Positions 24,658 to 33,394 of a stretch of 64,000 bases of DNA are shown piece by piece. The stretch spans positions 62,001 through 126,000 of the forward strand of contig JBGSHM010000001.1 of the NCBI GenBank assembly GCA_041752235.1, written 5' to 3'. The notes beneath the pieces were generated by a model, which worked only from the letters and a program-made list of their open reading frames with translations, made no database searches and was not told where the DNA came from. Every line of letters starts with the position of its first letter. Position 1 is the stretch's first letter. The translations under genes and the position numbers were made by a program. This DNA comes from SpSt-398 sp041752235. GTDB taxonomy: Bacteria > Bacteroidota > Bacteroidia > Chitinophagales > Chitinophagaceae.

Positions 24658-24685
24658 AAGCTATTGGCTATAAGCCAAGAAAACC

Positions 24686-25468
24686 GTGAATACAAAAAGA
24701 ACGATACGAAAACTATTCATCACAGCCATCTGGCTCCTGGTCGGCGGAGGGCTTGTTTCCTTGTTGCTCGCGGCCAATAGCAATAAGAAGAGACAGGTAT
24801 GTCGTGATTATTCGATTGTCGTAAAGAGTAAAGGAGAAAAATCGGTGATCGCTGACAACGAGGTGTTGCAATGGTTACGATCCGTGGCCAAAGGAAATAT
24901 CCGGGAGCAGCCGGTTAAGGAACTTGATTTGCATACGATGGAGCTTTTGGTGGAGAAGAATGCCTGGGTAAAAGATGCCGAGTTGTGGTTTGATAACCGA
25001 AATGTATTGCATGTTGTTGTGGAAGAACGTTCGCCCCTGGCCAGGGTATTTACCACCAGCTCAGGTTCATATTATCTCGATGAGGAATTACACCGATTGC
25101 CTTTGAAGAAGGGATGGATGATCGAGTTGCCTGTATTCACTGGCTTCCCCGATCGCAATAAATGGACGAAAAGGGACAGCCTGTTAGGAAAGGAGATCAT
25201 CCATTTGTCCGAATACATCTCCCAGGATGAATTCTGGAAGGCACAAATCGAACAGGTGGATATGGATTCCCGTGGTCAATTTGACCTGGTAACCCTGGTG
25301 GGCAATAATATCATCCGACTGGGAAAGGCTGAAGACCTGGAATCGAAATTTAACCGGCTTGATCTTTTTTATAAAAAAGTATTAAGCAAAACCGGCTTTG
25401 AAAAATACGCGGCTATCGATGTACGCTTCAAAGGCCAAATCGTTGGACAAAAAAAAGCTAACAACTAA
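24686..25468 (+). CDS. ftsQ: Cell division protein FtsQ
   Basis: This 260-residue bitopic protein has a short basic N-terminus, one membrane segment at about 10-28 (FITAIWLLVGGGLVSLLLAA), a POTRA-like domain and a beta domain (WVKDAELWFDNRNVLHVVVEERSPLARV). The ending FEKYAAIDVRFKGQIVGQ is typical of Bacteroidota FtsQ. It starts with GTG at 24686, 28 bp after murC and 12 bp before ftsA. FtsQ nucleates the FtsQBL complex. Confidence 0.9.
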   Translation: MNTKRTIRKLFITAIWLLVGGGLVSLLLAANSNKKRQVCRDYSIVVKSKGEKSVIADNEVLQWLRSVAKGNIREQPVKELDLHTMELLVEKNAWVKDAELWFDNRNVLHVVVEERSPLARVFTTSSGSYYLDEELHRLPLKKGWMIELPVFTGFPDRNKWTKRDSLLGKEIIHLSEYISQDEFWKAQIEQVDMDSRGQFDLVTLVGNNIIRLGKAEDLESKFNRLDLFYKKVLSKTGFEKYAAIDVRFKGQIVGQKKANN

Positions 25469-25480
25469 ACACAGCATATC

Positions 25481-26854
25481 ATGAACACCGAACAACCCAT
25501 TATCGTCGGACTTGACATTGGCACTACCAAGATCGCTGTCATTGCCGGGAGAAAGAACGAGTTTGGCAAACTCGAGATCCTTGGCTTTGGCCGGGCGAAC
25601 AGCAATGGTGTAAAACATGGACAGGTCCTGAACATTGATGAAACCATCAAAGCCATCCGTTCAGCACTTGAGAACTGCATGGCCTCAAACCCCGATCTCG
25701 ACATCAATGAAGTGTATGTCGGCATCGCCGGTCACCACATCAAAAGTTTGCAAACACGTGGTGACATCGTTCGTCAAACGACAGAGGAAGAGATCACTCA
25801 ACGGGAGATCGATCAACTGGTGGCTGACCAGTACAAGACCTATATCCCGGCTGGTGACCAGATCATTGATGTGATCCCGCAGGAATTTACCGTGGACAAT
25901 TTCCAAAATATCCCCAACCCCATTGGATATGGCGGTGTAAAAGTGGGAGCCAATTTCCACATCATTACGGGCGATAAAAACGCCATCCGGAATATCAACC
26001 GGAGCGTTGAGAAATCAGACCTGATCACCAAAGATCTTGTGTTGCAACCCCTGGCTTCTGCAGCAGCGGTTATGGGACAGGAAGACATGGAAGCCGGTGT
26101 AGCCATTGTGGATATCGGTGGTGGTACTACCGATCTGGCTGTATTCTACGAGGGTATCCTTAAACATACGGCTGTTATTCCCTTTGCCGGTGAAAATATC
26201 ACCAATGATATCAAAACAGGTTTGGGTGTACTCAAAACCCAGGCCGAGCAAATGAAAGTGCAATTTGGTTCCGCGCTGGCCAATGAAGCCAAGGCCAATG
26301 CCTATATCACCATACCTGGTTTGCGTGGTATGCCCGCCAAGGAGATCAGTGTAAAGAACCTGGCCAATATCATCCAGGCCCGTATGAGTGAGATCATGGA
26401 TTTTGTGACCTATCACCTCAAGCAGGTTGGCTTGGATAACAAAGCCCTCAATGGCGGTGTCATTCTAACGGGTGGAGGCTCTCAATTGAAACACCTGATC
26501 CAGTTGACTGAGTATGTGACCGGTCTTAATGCCCGTATCGGTTTCCCCAATGAGCACCTGGCTTCCGGTCATATTGAAGACCTGGCTAAACCAACCTATT
26601 CAACCTGTATCGGTCTTATCCTGAAAGGATATGATGACTACGAGCATAACCGCAAAGACTTCGAAAAGGATTTCAAGAAAGTGGAAGTCCCCGAAGGATT
26701 GAAGAAAGCCCTTCAGGCCGAAGAGGAAGTATTGGTTGAAGAAGAAGTGAACGCCGACAAAATGCGCAGCCGCCGTGGATTGAGCAATTTCTGGGGTATG
26801 TTCAAAGACCGGATTATTGATTTGTTCAAAGAAGAGGAAGATTCGCATTTATAG
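25481..26854 (+). CDS. ftsA: Cell division protein FtsA
   Basis: This 457-residue actin-like ATPase tethers FtsZ to the membrane. It has the phosphate-1 loop GLDIGTTKIAVIAG near the N-terminus, the 1C domain replacing actin subdomain 1B, the phosphate-2 loop DIGGGTTDLAVF at 211-222, and LTGGGSQLKHL. The C-terminal region after an acidic linker ends in NFWGMFKDRIIDLFKEEE, a plausible amphipathic membrane-targeting helix. Confidence 0.96.
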   Translation: MNTEQPIIVGLDIGTTKIAVIAGRKNEFGKLEILGFGRANSNGVKHGQVLNIDETIKAIRSALENCMASNPDLDINEVYVGIAGHHIKSLQTRGDIVRQTTEEEITQREIDQLVADQYKTYIPAGDQIIDVIPQEFTVDNFQNIPNPIGYGGVKVGANFHIITGDKNAIRNINRSVEKSDLITKDLVLQPLASAAAVMGQEDMEAGVAIVDIGGGTTDLAVFYEGILKHTAVIPFAGENITNDIKTGLGVLKTQAEQMKVQFGSALANEAKANAYITIPGLRGMPAKEISVKNLANIIQARMSEIMDFVTYHLKQVGLDNKALNGGVILTGGGSQLKHLIQLTEYVTGLNARIGFPNEHLASGHIEDLAKPTYSTCIGLILKGYDDYEHNRKDFEKDFKKVEVPEGLKKALQAEEEVLVEEEVNADKMRSRRGLSNFWGMFKDRIIDLFKEEEDSHL

Positions 26855-26943
26855 AAGGTCCGAAGACGGAGGTCTGAAGACGGAGGTCCGAAGAATTGAC
26901 CTCGGACCTCGGACCCCGGACTTCCGACCTTGGACCCCGGACC
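26855..26943. repeat. Family-5 GGTCCGAAG inverted tandem between ftsA and ftsZ
   Basis: The left part has three units of GGTC(C/T)GAAGACGGA at 14-base spacing. The right part consists of GACCTCGGACCCCGGAC-type units in inverse sense. The whole could fold into a long imperfect hairpin in the ftsA-ftsZ mRNA. No promoter for ftsZ is seen in the gap. Confidence 0.65.
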
Positions 26944-26979
26944 AAATCCAAATAATAGTTAATTCAAAATCTACAATAA

Positions 26980-28902
26980 ATGATTCATTTCGATCTCCCC
27001 AAAGAGCAGTCCTCCATCATCAAAGTGATCGGTGTAGGCGGTGGTGGAAGCAATGCAGTCAATCACATGCATAACCAGTGTATTGATGGGGTAAATTTTA
27101 TCATTTGTAATACCGATGCGCAAGCCATTGCCAGCAGTACGGTGCCCAATAAAGTGCAATTAGGACCGCATTTGACACAGGGCCTTGGGGCCGGTGCCAA
27201 TCCCGAGATCGGTCGCCAGGCTACCGAAGAATCGCTGGAAGAGATCAAGCGCATCCTCGAAGTAAATACCAAGATGGCCTTTATCACCGCCGGTATGGGT
27301 GGTGGTACCGGGACCGGTGGCGCTCCGATCATTTCCAAGATCTGTAAAGACCTGGGTATTTTGACCGTGGGCATCGTGACCACTCCCTTTGCTTACGAAG
27401 GAAAGAAAAGACAACAGCAAGCCGAAGAAGGGATCCGGATGCTGAAACAGTATGTAGACACCCTGCTGGTGATCAGCAACGATAAACTGCGTCACCAATT
27501 CGGTAACCTCAAGATGCGTGAAGCATTTGCCAAAGCGGATAACGTCCTCGCTACAGCGGCAAAATGCATTACCGATGTGATCACCACCACCGGCCAGATC
27601 AACGTGGACTTTGCCGATGTATGTACCGTGATGAAGAACGGAGGTGTAGCCATCCTCGGCAGTGCCATGGCGGAAGGTGAGAACCGTGCCCAGCACGCCA
27701 TCGAGGAAGCCCTCAACTCCCCACTCCTGAATGACAATGATATCCGGGGTGCCAAGTGGATCCTGATCAATATCAATAGTGCAGAAGGAGAACATGAATT
27801 CACCATGGATGAGGTAGAGATCATTCAGAACTATCTCCTTAGCCAGGCGGGTGAAGGAACCGATGTCATCCTTGGTATGGGATATGATAGCAGTTTGGGT
27901 AGCCATATCGGCATCACTCTGATCGCTACCGGATTTGAGCATAAAGATCCATTTGACCGGAAGGAAGTAAAGAAAGAAGAGAAGAAGGAAGAGAAAATCG
28001 TGATGGTACTTGGTCAACCCAAAGAAGAAAAGAAACCGGAAGAGACACCGGTGGTGAAGATGGAAACACGCAAAGAAGATCCAATGGCTCCAAAGCTGGT
28101 GGTAGAGGATAAACCTGTGCCGGTGACCAGTATTGACTGGACAGATGATGTGGTTCGCATAGAGGAGACTACACCAGAAGTGATCATTGACGAACGTGCG
28201 CCGGTCGTTTATTGGGAGTTAAATGAAGACAAAAAAGAAGATAGTAGTATTACGAGGGAAACTACTGTTGAAAAGTATGTGCTGGCTTCTGCCGATGAGC
28301 ATTTAAATTCGGCCTCCCGATCCGCATCCTCTGCAAATCCCCAACAACAAGCATCATCTGTTAATCAGGATAAAATAAGTACTACACCCACTCCAACGTC
28401 TGCAGCGGCGGGTGGGTATCTGGCCAGACCCTCCAATATTTATGCAGAGTCCAGGACAGAGGTCTTTACCTCAATACCTTCTGCAGAAGAACCGGTTTCG
28501 CCTTTGCCAGCTGACAAAAAGGACGAGGAAGAAATCCTTGACCTTCAACTGGTAGAGCGGGATGACATTCCTGCGGCGGATATACCGTTAGCCCATCAGA
28601 CTCAACCACCTTTGAGTCATGCGGTTGAGGATCCTGTTTTACAGGACGAAGCCGATGAACAAAAACGTAGGGCGGCAGAGCGGTTGCTCAAATTGCGCAA
28701 CCTCTCGTTCAACGTGAACAATGCCGATCCAAATAACGAGTTTGAAACCGTGCCGGCTTATATCCGCCGCAATATGGAATTGTACCAAAACAGCAATTCC
28801 GTAGAAAATTTCTACTCCAACTACGAAGTCAAAACCGACGACAACAACAATTCCCGCATCAGTACGATCAATACATTTTTGGACGGCAAGAAGCCGGACT
28901 AA
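26980..28902 (+). CDS. ftsZ: Cell division GTPase FtsZ, long-tail form
   Basis: This 640-residue tubulin homologue forms the Z ring. The GTPase core (to about residue 320) has GVGGGGSNAV near 18, the signature GGGTGTGG at 107-114 and the synergy-loop region NINSAEGEHEFTMDEVEI. A linker of about 270 residues, charged and rich in Lys/Glu and then Ser/Pro, follows. The conserved C-terminal peptide is recognisable as ETVPAYIRRN at 589-598 but is not terminal: 42 more polar residues follow. The usual length is 380-400, so the tail is notable though common in the phylum. It is the last dcw gene, followed by a terminator. Confidence 0.96.
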   Translation: MIHFDLPKEQSSIIKVIGVGGGGSNAVNHMHNQCIDGVNFIICNTDAQAIASSTVPNKVQLGPHLTQGLGAGANPEIGRQATEESLEEIKRILEVNTKMAFITAGMGGGTGTGGAPIISKICKDLGILTVGIVTTPFAYEGKKRQQQAEEGIRMLKQYVDTLLVISNDKLRHQFGNLKMREAFAKADNVLATAAKCITDVITTTGQINVDFADVCTVMKNGGVAILGSAMAEGENRAQHAIEEALNSPLLNDNDIRGAKWILININSAEGEHEFTMDEVEIIQNYLLSQAGEGTDVILGMGYDSSLGSHIGITLIATGFEHKDPFDRKEVKKEEKKEEKIVMVLGQPKEEKKPEETPVVKMETRKEDPMAPKLVVEDKPVPVTSIDWTDDVVRIEETTPEVIIDERAPVVYWELNEDKKEDSSITRETTVEKYVLASADEHLNSASRSASSANPQQQASSVNQDKISTTPTPTSAAAGGYLARPSNIYAESRTEVFTSIPSAEEPVSPLPADKKDEEEILDLQLVERDDIPAADIPLAHQTQPPLSHAVEDPVLQDEADEQKRRAAERLLKLRNLSFNVNNADPNNEFETVPAYIRRNMELYQNSNSVENFYSNYEVKTDDNNNSRISTINTFLDGKKPD

Positions 28903-28952
28903 CCTCTATTCGTTCCAATGAAGCCGCCTCAAAGGCTGTGTTTTTAGTTGTT

Positions 28953-28984
28953 CCCCCTGGCATTTTTGCCGGGGGTTTCTTTTA
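28953..28984 (+). terminator. Rho-independent terminator of the dcw cluster
   Basis: CCCCTGGC, a six-base ATTTTT loop and GCCGGGGG form an 8-bp stem with one U-G pair, followed by TTTCTTTT. It starts about 50 bp after the ftsZ stop. Confidence 0.8.
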
Positions 28985-28992
28985 CAGATATT

Positions 28993-29009
28993 CCGTCGCG
29001 ATGCGACGG
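28993..29009. repeat. Small perfect hairpin CCGTCGC-GAT-GCGACGG
   Basis: A perfect 7-bp stem with a 3-base loop follows the ftsZ terminator. A family-2-like fragment (CGTTCGCCGCGAGAAATA) follows at about 29060-29077. No T-tract is present. Confidence 0.5.
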
Positions 29010-29127
29010 TACTTAAGCATACAAAATAAGGGCAGCCGTTGCGCTCGTTGCTTATGCTAGCGTTCGCCGCGAGAAATAACCATAAATCCAAACAAATAGT
29101 TGAAACTTTGGTTATTGACAGGTGATC

Positions 29128-30084
29128 ATGAATAAAAGAATACTGATTACGGGTGGGACTGGTTTAGTCGGGAAGGCCCTGACCAAGGCCTTGCTGTCCA
29201 AAGGATATGCCGTCACCATTTTGACAAGGGAAAAGAGAGTCTTTGATCCCAACCAGAACCCCGCCTTTGCCCATTGGGATTTGAAGCAAAAGTATATTGA
29301 TCCATTGGCCATCCAATCCGCCGATCATATCATTCACCTGGCTGGTGCAGGCGTCGCCGATAAAAGATGGACAAAAGAAAGAAAACAGGAGATACGCGAT
29401 AGCCGGGTTCAGTCAGGTGAGCTGCTGGTAAAATCATTACAATCTATTCCCAATAAGGTACAGTCGGTGGTGAGTGCTTCAGCTATTGGCTGGTATGGCC
29501 CGGATCCCCGATCTGAATTTTCCGGTTTTGTTGAGTCAGATCCCCCCGACTATAGCTTTTTGGGTAATACTTGCAAAGAATGGGAAGCGGCAATTGATCC
29601 TGTCAGCCAATCGGGGAAGCGGCTGGTTAAAATTCGCATTGGTATTGTTTTGGCGAAAGAGGGGGGAGCCTTTCCTGAGTTTGCCCGCTCTTTTCGGTTT
29701 GGGGTAAAAGCCATCCTTGGTTCAGGCAGGCAAATCATCAGTTGGATCCATATCAACGATCTGGTCAATATTTTTATCCGGGCCATTGAAACCGATTCCA
29801 TGACCGGTGTTTATAATGGAGTAGCTCCAAATCCTGTTTCAAACAAGCAAATGATGAAGGCAATAGGCAAGACAAAGGGCAAGTTTTTCCTGCCGATGGT
29901 AGTCCCTGCTTTTGCCTTAAAAATATTATTGGGAGAAATGAGTGTGGAGGTTTTAAAAAGCACGACGGTTAAGCCGAAACGTATATTGAATGAGGGGTAT
30001 GAATTTCAGTTTTCGACCATTGAAGAGGCAGTTGTAGCATTGCTGGCATTACCGCTAAGGCGCGAGGGCGCAAAGGAGCGCTAA
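29128..30084 (+). CDS. TIGR01777 family NAD-dependent epimerase-like protein
   Basis: This 318-residue extended-SDR protein has the Rossmann motif ITGGTGLVGKALTKAL at the N-terminus, HLAGAGVADKRWT, SASAIGWYG (the position of the usual Tyr-Lys site is altered in this family), and the C-terminal DUF1731-type block FFLPMVVPAFALKILLGEMSVEVLKSTTVKP. Function is unknown; E. coli YfcH is a relative. The ATG at 29128 is used in place of the GTG at 29122. The last dozen residues (ALPLRREGAKER) are encoded by a family-1 repeat, so the native C-terminus has been replaced or extended. Confidence 0.85.
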   Translation: MNKRILITGGTGLVGKALTKALLSKGYAVTILTREKRVFDPNQNPAFAHWDLKQKYIDPLAIQSADHIIHLAGAGVADKRWTKERKQEIRDSRVQSGELLVKSLQSIPNKVQSVVSASAIGWYGPDPRSEFSGFVESDPPDYSFLGNTCKEWEAAIDPVSQSGKRLVKIRIGIVLAKEGGAFPEFARSFRFGVKAILGSGRQIISWIHINDLVNIFIRAIETDSMTGVYNGVAPNPVSNKQMMKAIGKTKGKFFLPMVVPAFALKILLGEMSVEVLKSTTVKPKRILNEGYEFQFSTIEEAVVALLALPLRREGAKER

Positions 30085-30117
30085 GACATCCTGGTGCCTT
30101 CGCGTCCTTGCGGTTAA
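30051..30117. repeat. Family-1 inverted repeat overlapping a CDS end
   Basis: ACCGCTAAGGCGCGAGGGCG is mirrored by GCCTTCGCGTCCTTGCGGT. The left arm encodes the last residues and stop of the TIGR01777 gene; the right arm reaches the stop of the convergent protease gene. Confidence 0.75.
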
Positions 30118-30119
30118 AC

Positions 30120-30770
30120 TTAAGCCTTATGTGCCCAATGAAAAACATTTGTAAACTCCCCCAATACCCCCACTCCATTTTCAAACCTTAGCTTCGGCAA
30201 ACGCAGCGCCTCAATATCCGATATCCGTACCCGGCGATGGATCGGATGCATGGTGCCCCCTTTTTCTCCGGCCGGTTTCTCCGGCTCATATTGAAATGGC
30301 GGATCTACAAGTGTGCCGCGGGGATACATGATTCCCGGTGTGCCCATTCCCCGGATATCGAGGTCATCCGGGTGTTCCAAACCAATGGTATGGCCATATT
30401 CATGTGCCGCCGTGGTAGAACCTCTGTACAGGTTATCTTTTTTGAAATAACCGGTGTTACATCCAATACTGTCAACAAAGGAAATATGAAAGGAGGAGTA
30501 TTCTTCGATGCGAAAGAAATTATTGCGGGGATCGAGGTTTTGGAGTACCTCCATTTCCTGAATATCAGGCTTGAATTCAGCCGTAATGAGAAACCGAACC
30601 GAATAATATTTTCCTGCCAAACGAACCTGGGCTTTAGGTTCATTCCAAAGGTCTTCGATCTCTTCGCGGATGTAATGGGTGGTTTCCGGGTCGGCGGCAT
30701 TACCATAGGTAATAATATGCGACCGGATAAGGAGTTGCGCGTTGGTATTTATAATTTCTACAGTACCCAA
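30120..30770 (-). CDS. Metzincin-type zinc metalloprotease
   Basis: About 216 residues from a TTG at 30770. The zinc site HEYGHTIGLEH (HExxHxxGxxH, residues 123-133) and a Met-turn-like GIMYP (146-150) identify a metzincin. No signal peptide is visible, which is odd for a family that is mostly secreted. The frame is open to 30854, but the first ~28 codons there come from repeat DNA, so the original N-terminus, perhaps with a signal, may have been lost. IREEIEDLWNEPKAQVRLAGK and SFHISFVDSIGCNTGY show no assignment to a known subfamily. Substrate is unknown. Confidence 0.7.
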   Translation of the reverse strand: MGTVEIINTNAQLLIRSHIITYGNAADPETTHYIREEIEDLWNEPKAQVRLAGKYYSVRFLITAEFKPDIQEMEVLQNLDPRNNFFRIEEYSSFHISFVDSIGCNTGYFKKDNLYRGSTTAAHEYGHTIGLEHPDDLDIRGMGTPGIMYPRGTLVDPPFQYEPEKPAGEKGGTMHPIHRRVRISDIEALRLPKLRFENGVGVLGEFTNVFHWAHKA

Positions 30771-30780
30771 TTTGATTTTT

Positions 30781-30853
30781 CCTGGCGCCCCTCTCGACCT
30801 TGCGTCATAGCGGTCAGATTTTACCGCAAAGTCGCAAGGACGCGAGGGACGCA
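30781..30853. repeat. Family-1 repeat pair between protease and fadJ-like genes
   Basis: CGACCTTGCGTCATAGCGGT is followed by TTTTACCGCAAAGTCGCAAG, so a right-type arm precedes a left-type arm. This arrangement looks like two partial copies side by side. It borders the 5' end of the protease frame. Confidence 0.6.
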
Positions 30854-30859
30854 ATGAAA

Positions 30860-33238
30860 TTAGTTGCGGATAGGTTTTCCGCTTTTAAGGACACTTTGAA
30901 TACGCTCCAGGGTTTTCTTTTCTCCGCAAAGGGAAAGAAAAGCCTCCCTTTCCAGGTCCAATAAATATTGTTCAGAGACCATACTGGCTTCGCTCAGATC
31001 ACCACCACACATCACAAAGGCTAATTTTTTAGCCACCACTACATCATGATCGGTGGCATAGTTCCCCCGCCACATGCCATTGATACCGGCATACAGGGCA
31101 CCAAGGGCCGAGCGTCCAAGCACTTTTACATCTTTGCGTTGTACAGGTGCTACGTATCCGCTTTCAGCAATTTCAAGGACTGATTTTTTTGCTTCGGCCA
31201 CCCGTCGTCCCTGGTTGAGGACAATCTCATCATGCCCTTTACGATAGATGCCCAGGTCAAATGCTTCGTGGGCGGAAGTAGCCACTTTCGCCGTAGCAAT
31301 GGAGAGGAATCTGTTTTTTAACGTGATCGTCTCTGGTTCATCTTCATGCATTTCATCTGAAGCACGCAGCACAAATTCTTTGGTTCCACCACCACCGGGT
31401 ATCAATCCCACACCCAGTTCTACCAGTCCGGTATAGGTTTCTGCAGCCGGACAACATTTATCCGCGTGCAGGTTCAATTCGCATCCACCACCCAGCGTCA
31501 ATCCATGGGGAGCTGTCACCACCGGGATACCGGAGTACCGTACCCGCATCATGGTTTGTTGAAACATGCGTATCGCGAGATCGAGTTCATCATATTCCTG
31601 GTCAATGGCGAGCATAAAGATCATACCCACATTGGCGCCGGCACTAAAATTGGGTCCTTCATTAGCGATCACGAGGCCCTTGAAATCCTTCTCCGCTTTT
31701 TCTATTCCTGCCTGGATACCACTCAATACATCTCCGCCAATACTTCCCATCTTGGTGTTCCACTGCAGGCCAAGCACATCATCGCCAAGGTCATAAAGTT
31801 TGCAGCTACCATTTTTCCATACCAATTTATCGGCCCGGTTGCTCATCACCATAAAGGCTTCACCACCCGGTAATGGTTTATAGGATTTGGAAGCAGGGTC
31901 ATAAGCCAATTTCTGTCCCTTTTCTACCTTATAAAATTGGGTATGTCCGGCGGCGAGCATATCTGTCACCCAGGCGGCAACACTAAACCCGGCTTTGTTC
32001 ATGGCTTCCGCGGTACGCGCCACACCCAGGGTATCCCAACTTTCAAAGGCCCCGATCTCCCAGCCAAAACCCGCCATCATGGCGTCGTCTACGCGGTACA
32101 GTTCATCACTGATCTCGGGAATGCGGTGGGAGATATAGGAAAATAGATGATAATGGAATAAGCGATAAAATTCCCCGGCCTTATCGGTTCCGGCTACCAG
32201 CATCTTCAACCGTTGGTGAAGGTCATCCACCGGTTTGGCTGTTTCAAGTGTGGCAAATTTTGATTTGACCCTTGGGGCATATTCAAATGTGCTTAGGTTC
32301 AGGGTCTGAATATCACTCTTGCCATCAGGCGTTTTTACCTTTTTAAAAAATCCTTGTCCCGATTTGTCACCCAGCCATTTATTCTCTACTAATTTATTCA
32401 GCCAGGTGGGTATGGTAAAAATGGCGCGAGCCTCATCTTGCGGACAATTTTCTGCCACTCCGTTGGCTACTTTCACCAGGGTATCTATCCCTACCACATC
32501 CGCCGTGCGGAAAGTGGCTGACTTTGGTCGACCCACAATAGGGCCGGTGAGGGCGTCTACCTCATCCACCGTCAACCCCAATTGCTCCATGACTTTCATA
32601 ATGGCCATCATCCCAAATACGCCAATGCGGTTGGCGATAAAGGCAGGCGTGTCCTTGCACAGGACGGTGGTTTTCCCCAAAAAAAGATCCCCATAATGCA
32701 TCAGAAATTCCACAATGGCTGGATCGGTATGCGGGGTAGGAATTATCTCAAGCAGACGCAGGTACCTCGGTGGGTTGAAAAAGTGGGTACCACAAAAATG
32801 TTTTTTGAAATCCTCACTTCTTCCCTCTGTCATCATGTGAATCGGGATACCCGAGGTATTGGAAGTGATGAGGGTGCCGGGTTTCCGATATTTTTCTACC
32901 TGCTCAAATACCTGCTGTTTGATGTCCAATCGCTCCACTACCACCTCAATGATCCAGTCACAGGCACCGATCTCTTTCATGTTGTCATCAAAATTGCCGG
33001 TACTGATTTTCTTGGCCACATCCTTGTGATAAACAGGAGAGGGGTTGGATTTAATGGCAGCCGTGAGGGAGTCATTCACGATCTTGTTTCTAACCTTGGC
33101 GTCTTTACTTTCCTTGGCATCAGCGGGTACAATATCCAATAATAAAACCTGTACGCCGATCCCGGCAAAATGACAAGCAATACGGCTACCCATGACACCA
33201 CTGCCTAAAACAGCTACCTTCTTAATGATGCGGTTCAT
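30860..33238 (-). CDS. 3-hydroxyacyl-CoA dehydrogenase / enoyl-CoA hydratase fusion
   Basis: This 792-residue bifunctional beta-oxidation enzyme has the NAD-binding dehydrogenase first (VLGSGVMGSRIACHFAG at 10-26; THFFNPPRYLRLLEIIP and DTPAFIANRIG in the middle) and the crotonase domain in the C-terminal third (GLVIANEGPNFSAGANVGM and GGGCELNLHADKCCP with the oxyanion-hole glycines, then ELGVGLIPGGGGTKEF). The order is the reverse of E. coli FadB/FadJ and is usual in Bacteroidota. It hydrates enoyl-CoA and oxidises 3-hydroxyacyl-CoA. The thiolase partner is not in the window. A palindrome lies directly upstream. Confidence 0.93.
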   Translation of the reverse strand: MNRIIKKVAVLGSGVMGSRIACHFAGIGVQVLLLDIVPADAKESKDAKVRNKIVNDSLTAAIKSNPSPVYHKDVAKKISTGNFDDNMKEIGACDWIIEVVVERLDIKQQVFEQVEKYRKPGTLITSNTSGIPIHMMTEGRSEDFKKHFCGTHFFNPPRYLRLLEIIPTPHTDPAIVEFLMHYGDLFLGKTTVLCKDTPAFIANRIGVFGMMAIMKVMEQLGLTVDEVDALTGPIVGRPKSATFRTADVVGIDTLVKVANGVAENCPQDEARAIFTIPTWLNKLVENKWLGDKSGQGFFKKVKTPDGKSDIQTLNLSTFEYAPRVKSKFATLETAKPVDDLHQRLKMLVAGTDKAGEFYRLFHYHLFSYISHRIPEISDELYRVDDAMMAGFGWEIGAFESWDTLGVARTAEAMNKAGFSVAAWVTDMLAAGHTQFYKVEKGQKLAYDPASKSYKPLPGGEAFMVMSNRADKLVWKNGSCKLYDLGDDVLGLQWNTKMGSIGGDVLSGIQAGIEKAEKDFKGLVIANEGPNFSAGANVGMIFMLAIDQEYDELDLAIRMFQQTMMRVRYSGIPVVTAPHGLTLGGGCELNLHADKCCPAAETYTGLVELGVGLIPGGGGTKEFVLRASDEMHEDEPETITLKNRFLSIATAKVATSAHEAFDLGIYRKGHDEIVLNQGRRVAEAKKSVLEIAESGYVAPVQRKDVKVLGRSALGALYAGINGMWRGNYATDHDVVVAKKLAFVMCGGDLSEASMVSEQYLLDLEREAFLSLCGEKKTLERIQSVLKSGKPIRN

Positions 33239-33249
33239 ATATAAATATT

Positions 33250-33291
33250 TTCGAAATAAAAATAGTTAGTTATGCAACTATTTAGTTCGAA
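33250..33291. promoter_or_regulatory. Palindromic operator-like site before the beta-oxidation gene
   Basis: Nested inverted repeats TTCGAA...TTCGAA and AATAGTT-8-AACTATT are centred near 33271, 12-53 bp upstream of the ATG. The minus strand includes AGTTGCATAACT. The shape is that of a TetR- or MarR-type site; no regulator gene adjoins it. Confidence 0.4.
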
Positions 33292-33309
33292 GATAGGAAA
33301 GAAAGATGA

Positions 33310-33390
33310 TTTTACCGCCATGCCGCAAAGACACAAGGGACGCCAAAGTTTCTTAGCGTCCCTTGTGCCCTCGCGCCTTCGCGGTAAAAT
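33310..33390. repeat. Family-1 inverted repeat
   Basis: TTTTACCGCCATGCCGCAAAG is mirrored by GTGCCCTCGCGCCTTCGCGG with TAAAA, around an inner stem GGGACGC/GCGTCCC. It follows the stop codon of the DUF5777 gene. Confidence 0.75.
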
Positions 33391-33394
33391 ATTA

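Noticed and set aside
27160..28017. 285-codon minus-strand ORF opposite ftsZ
   Set aside because: It lies fully within the conserved FtsZ frame and reads as His/Gly-rich low-quality protein; a shadow ORF.
32582..33142. 186-codon plus-strand ORF opposite the beta-oxidation fusion gene
   Set aside because: Shadow of a conserved dehydrogenase domain, no promoter and no domain of its own.
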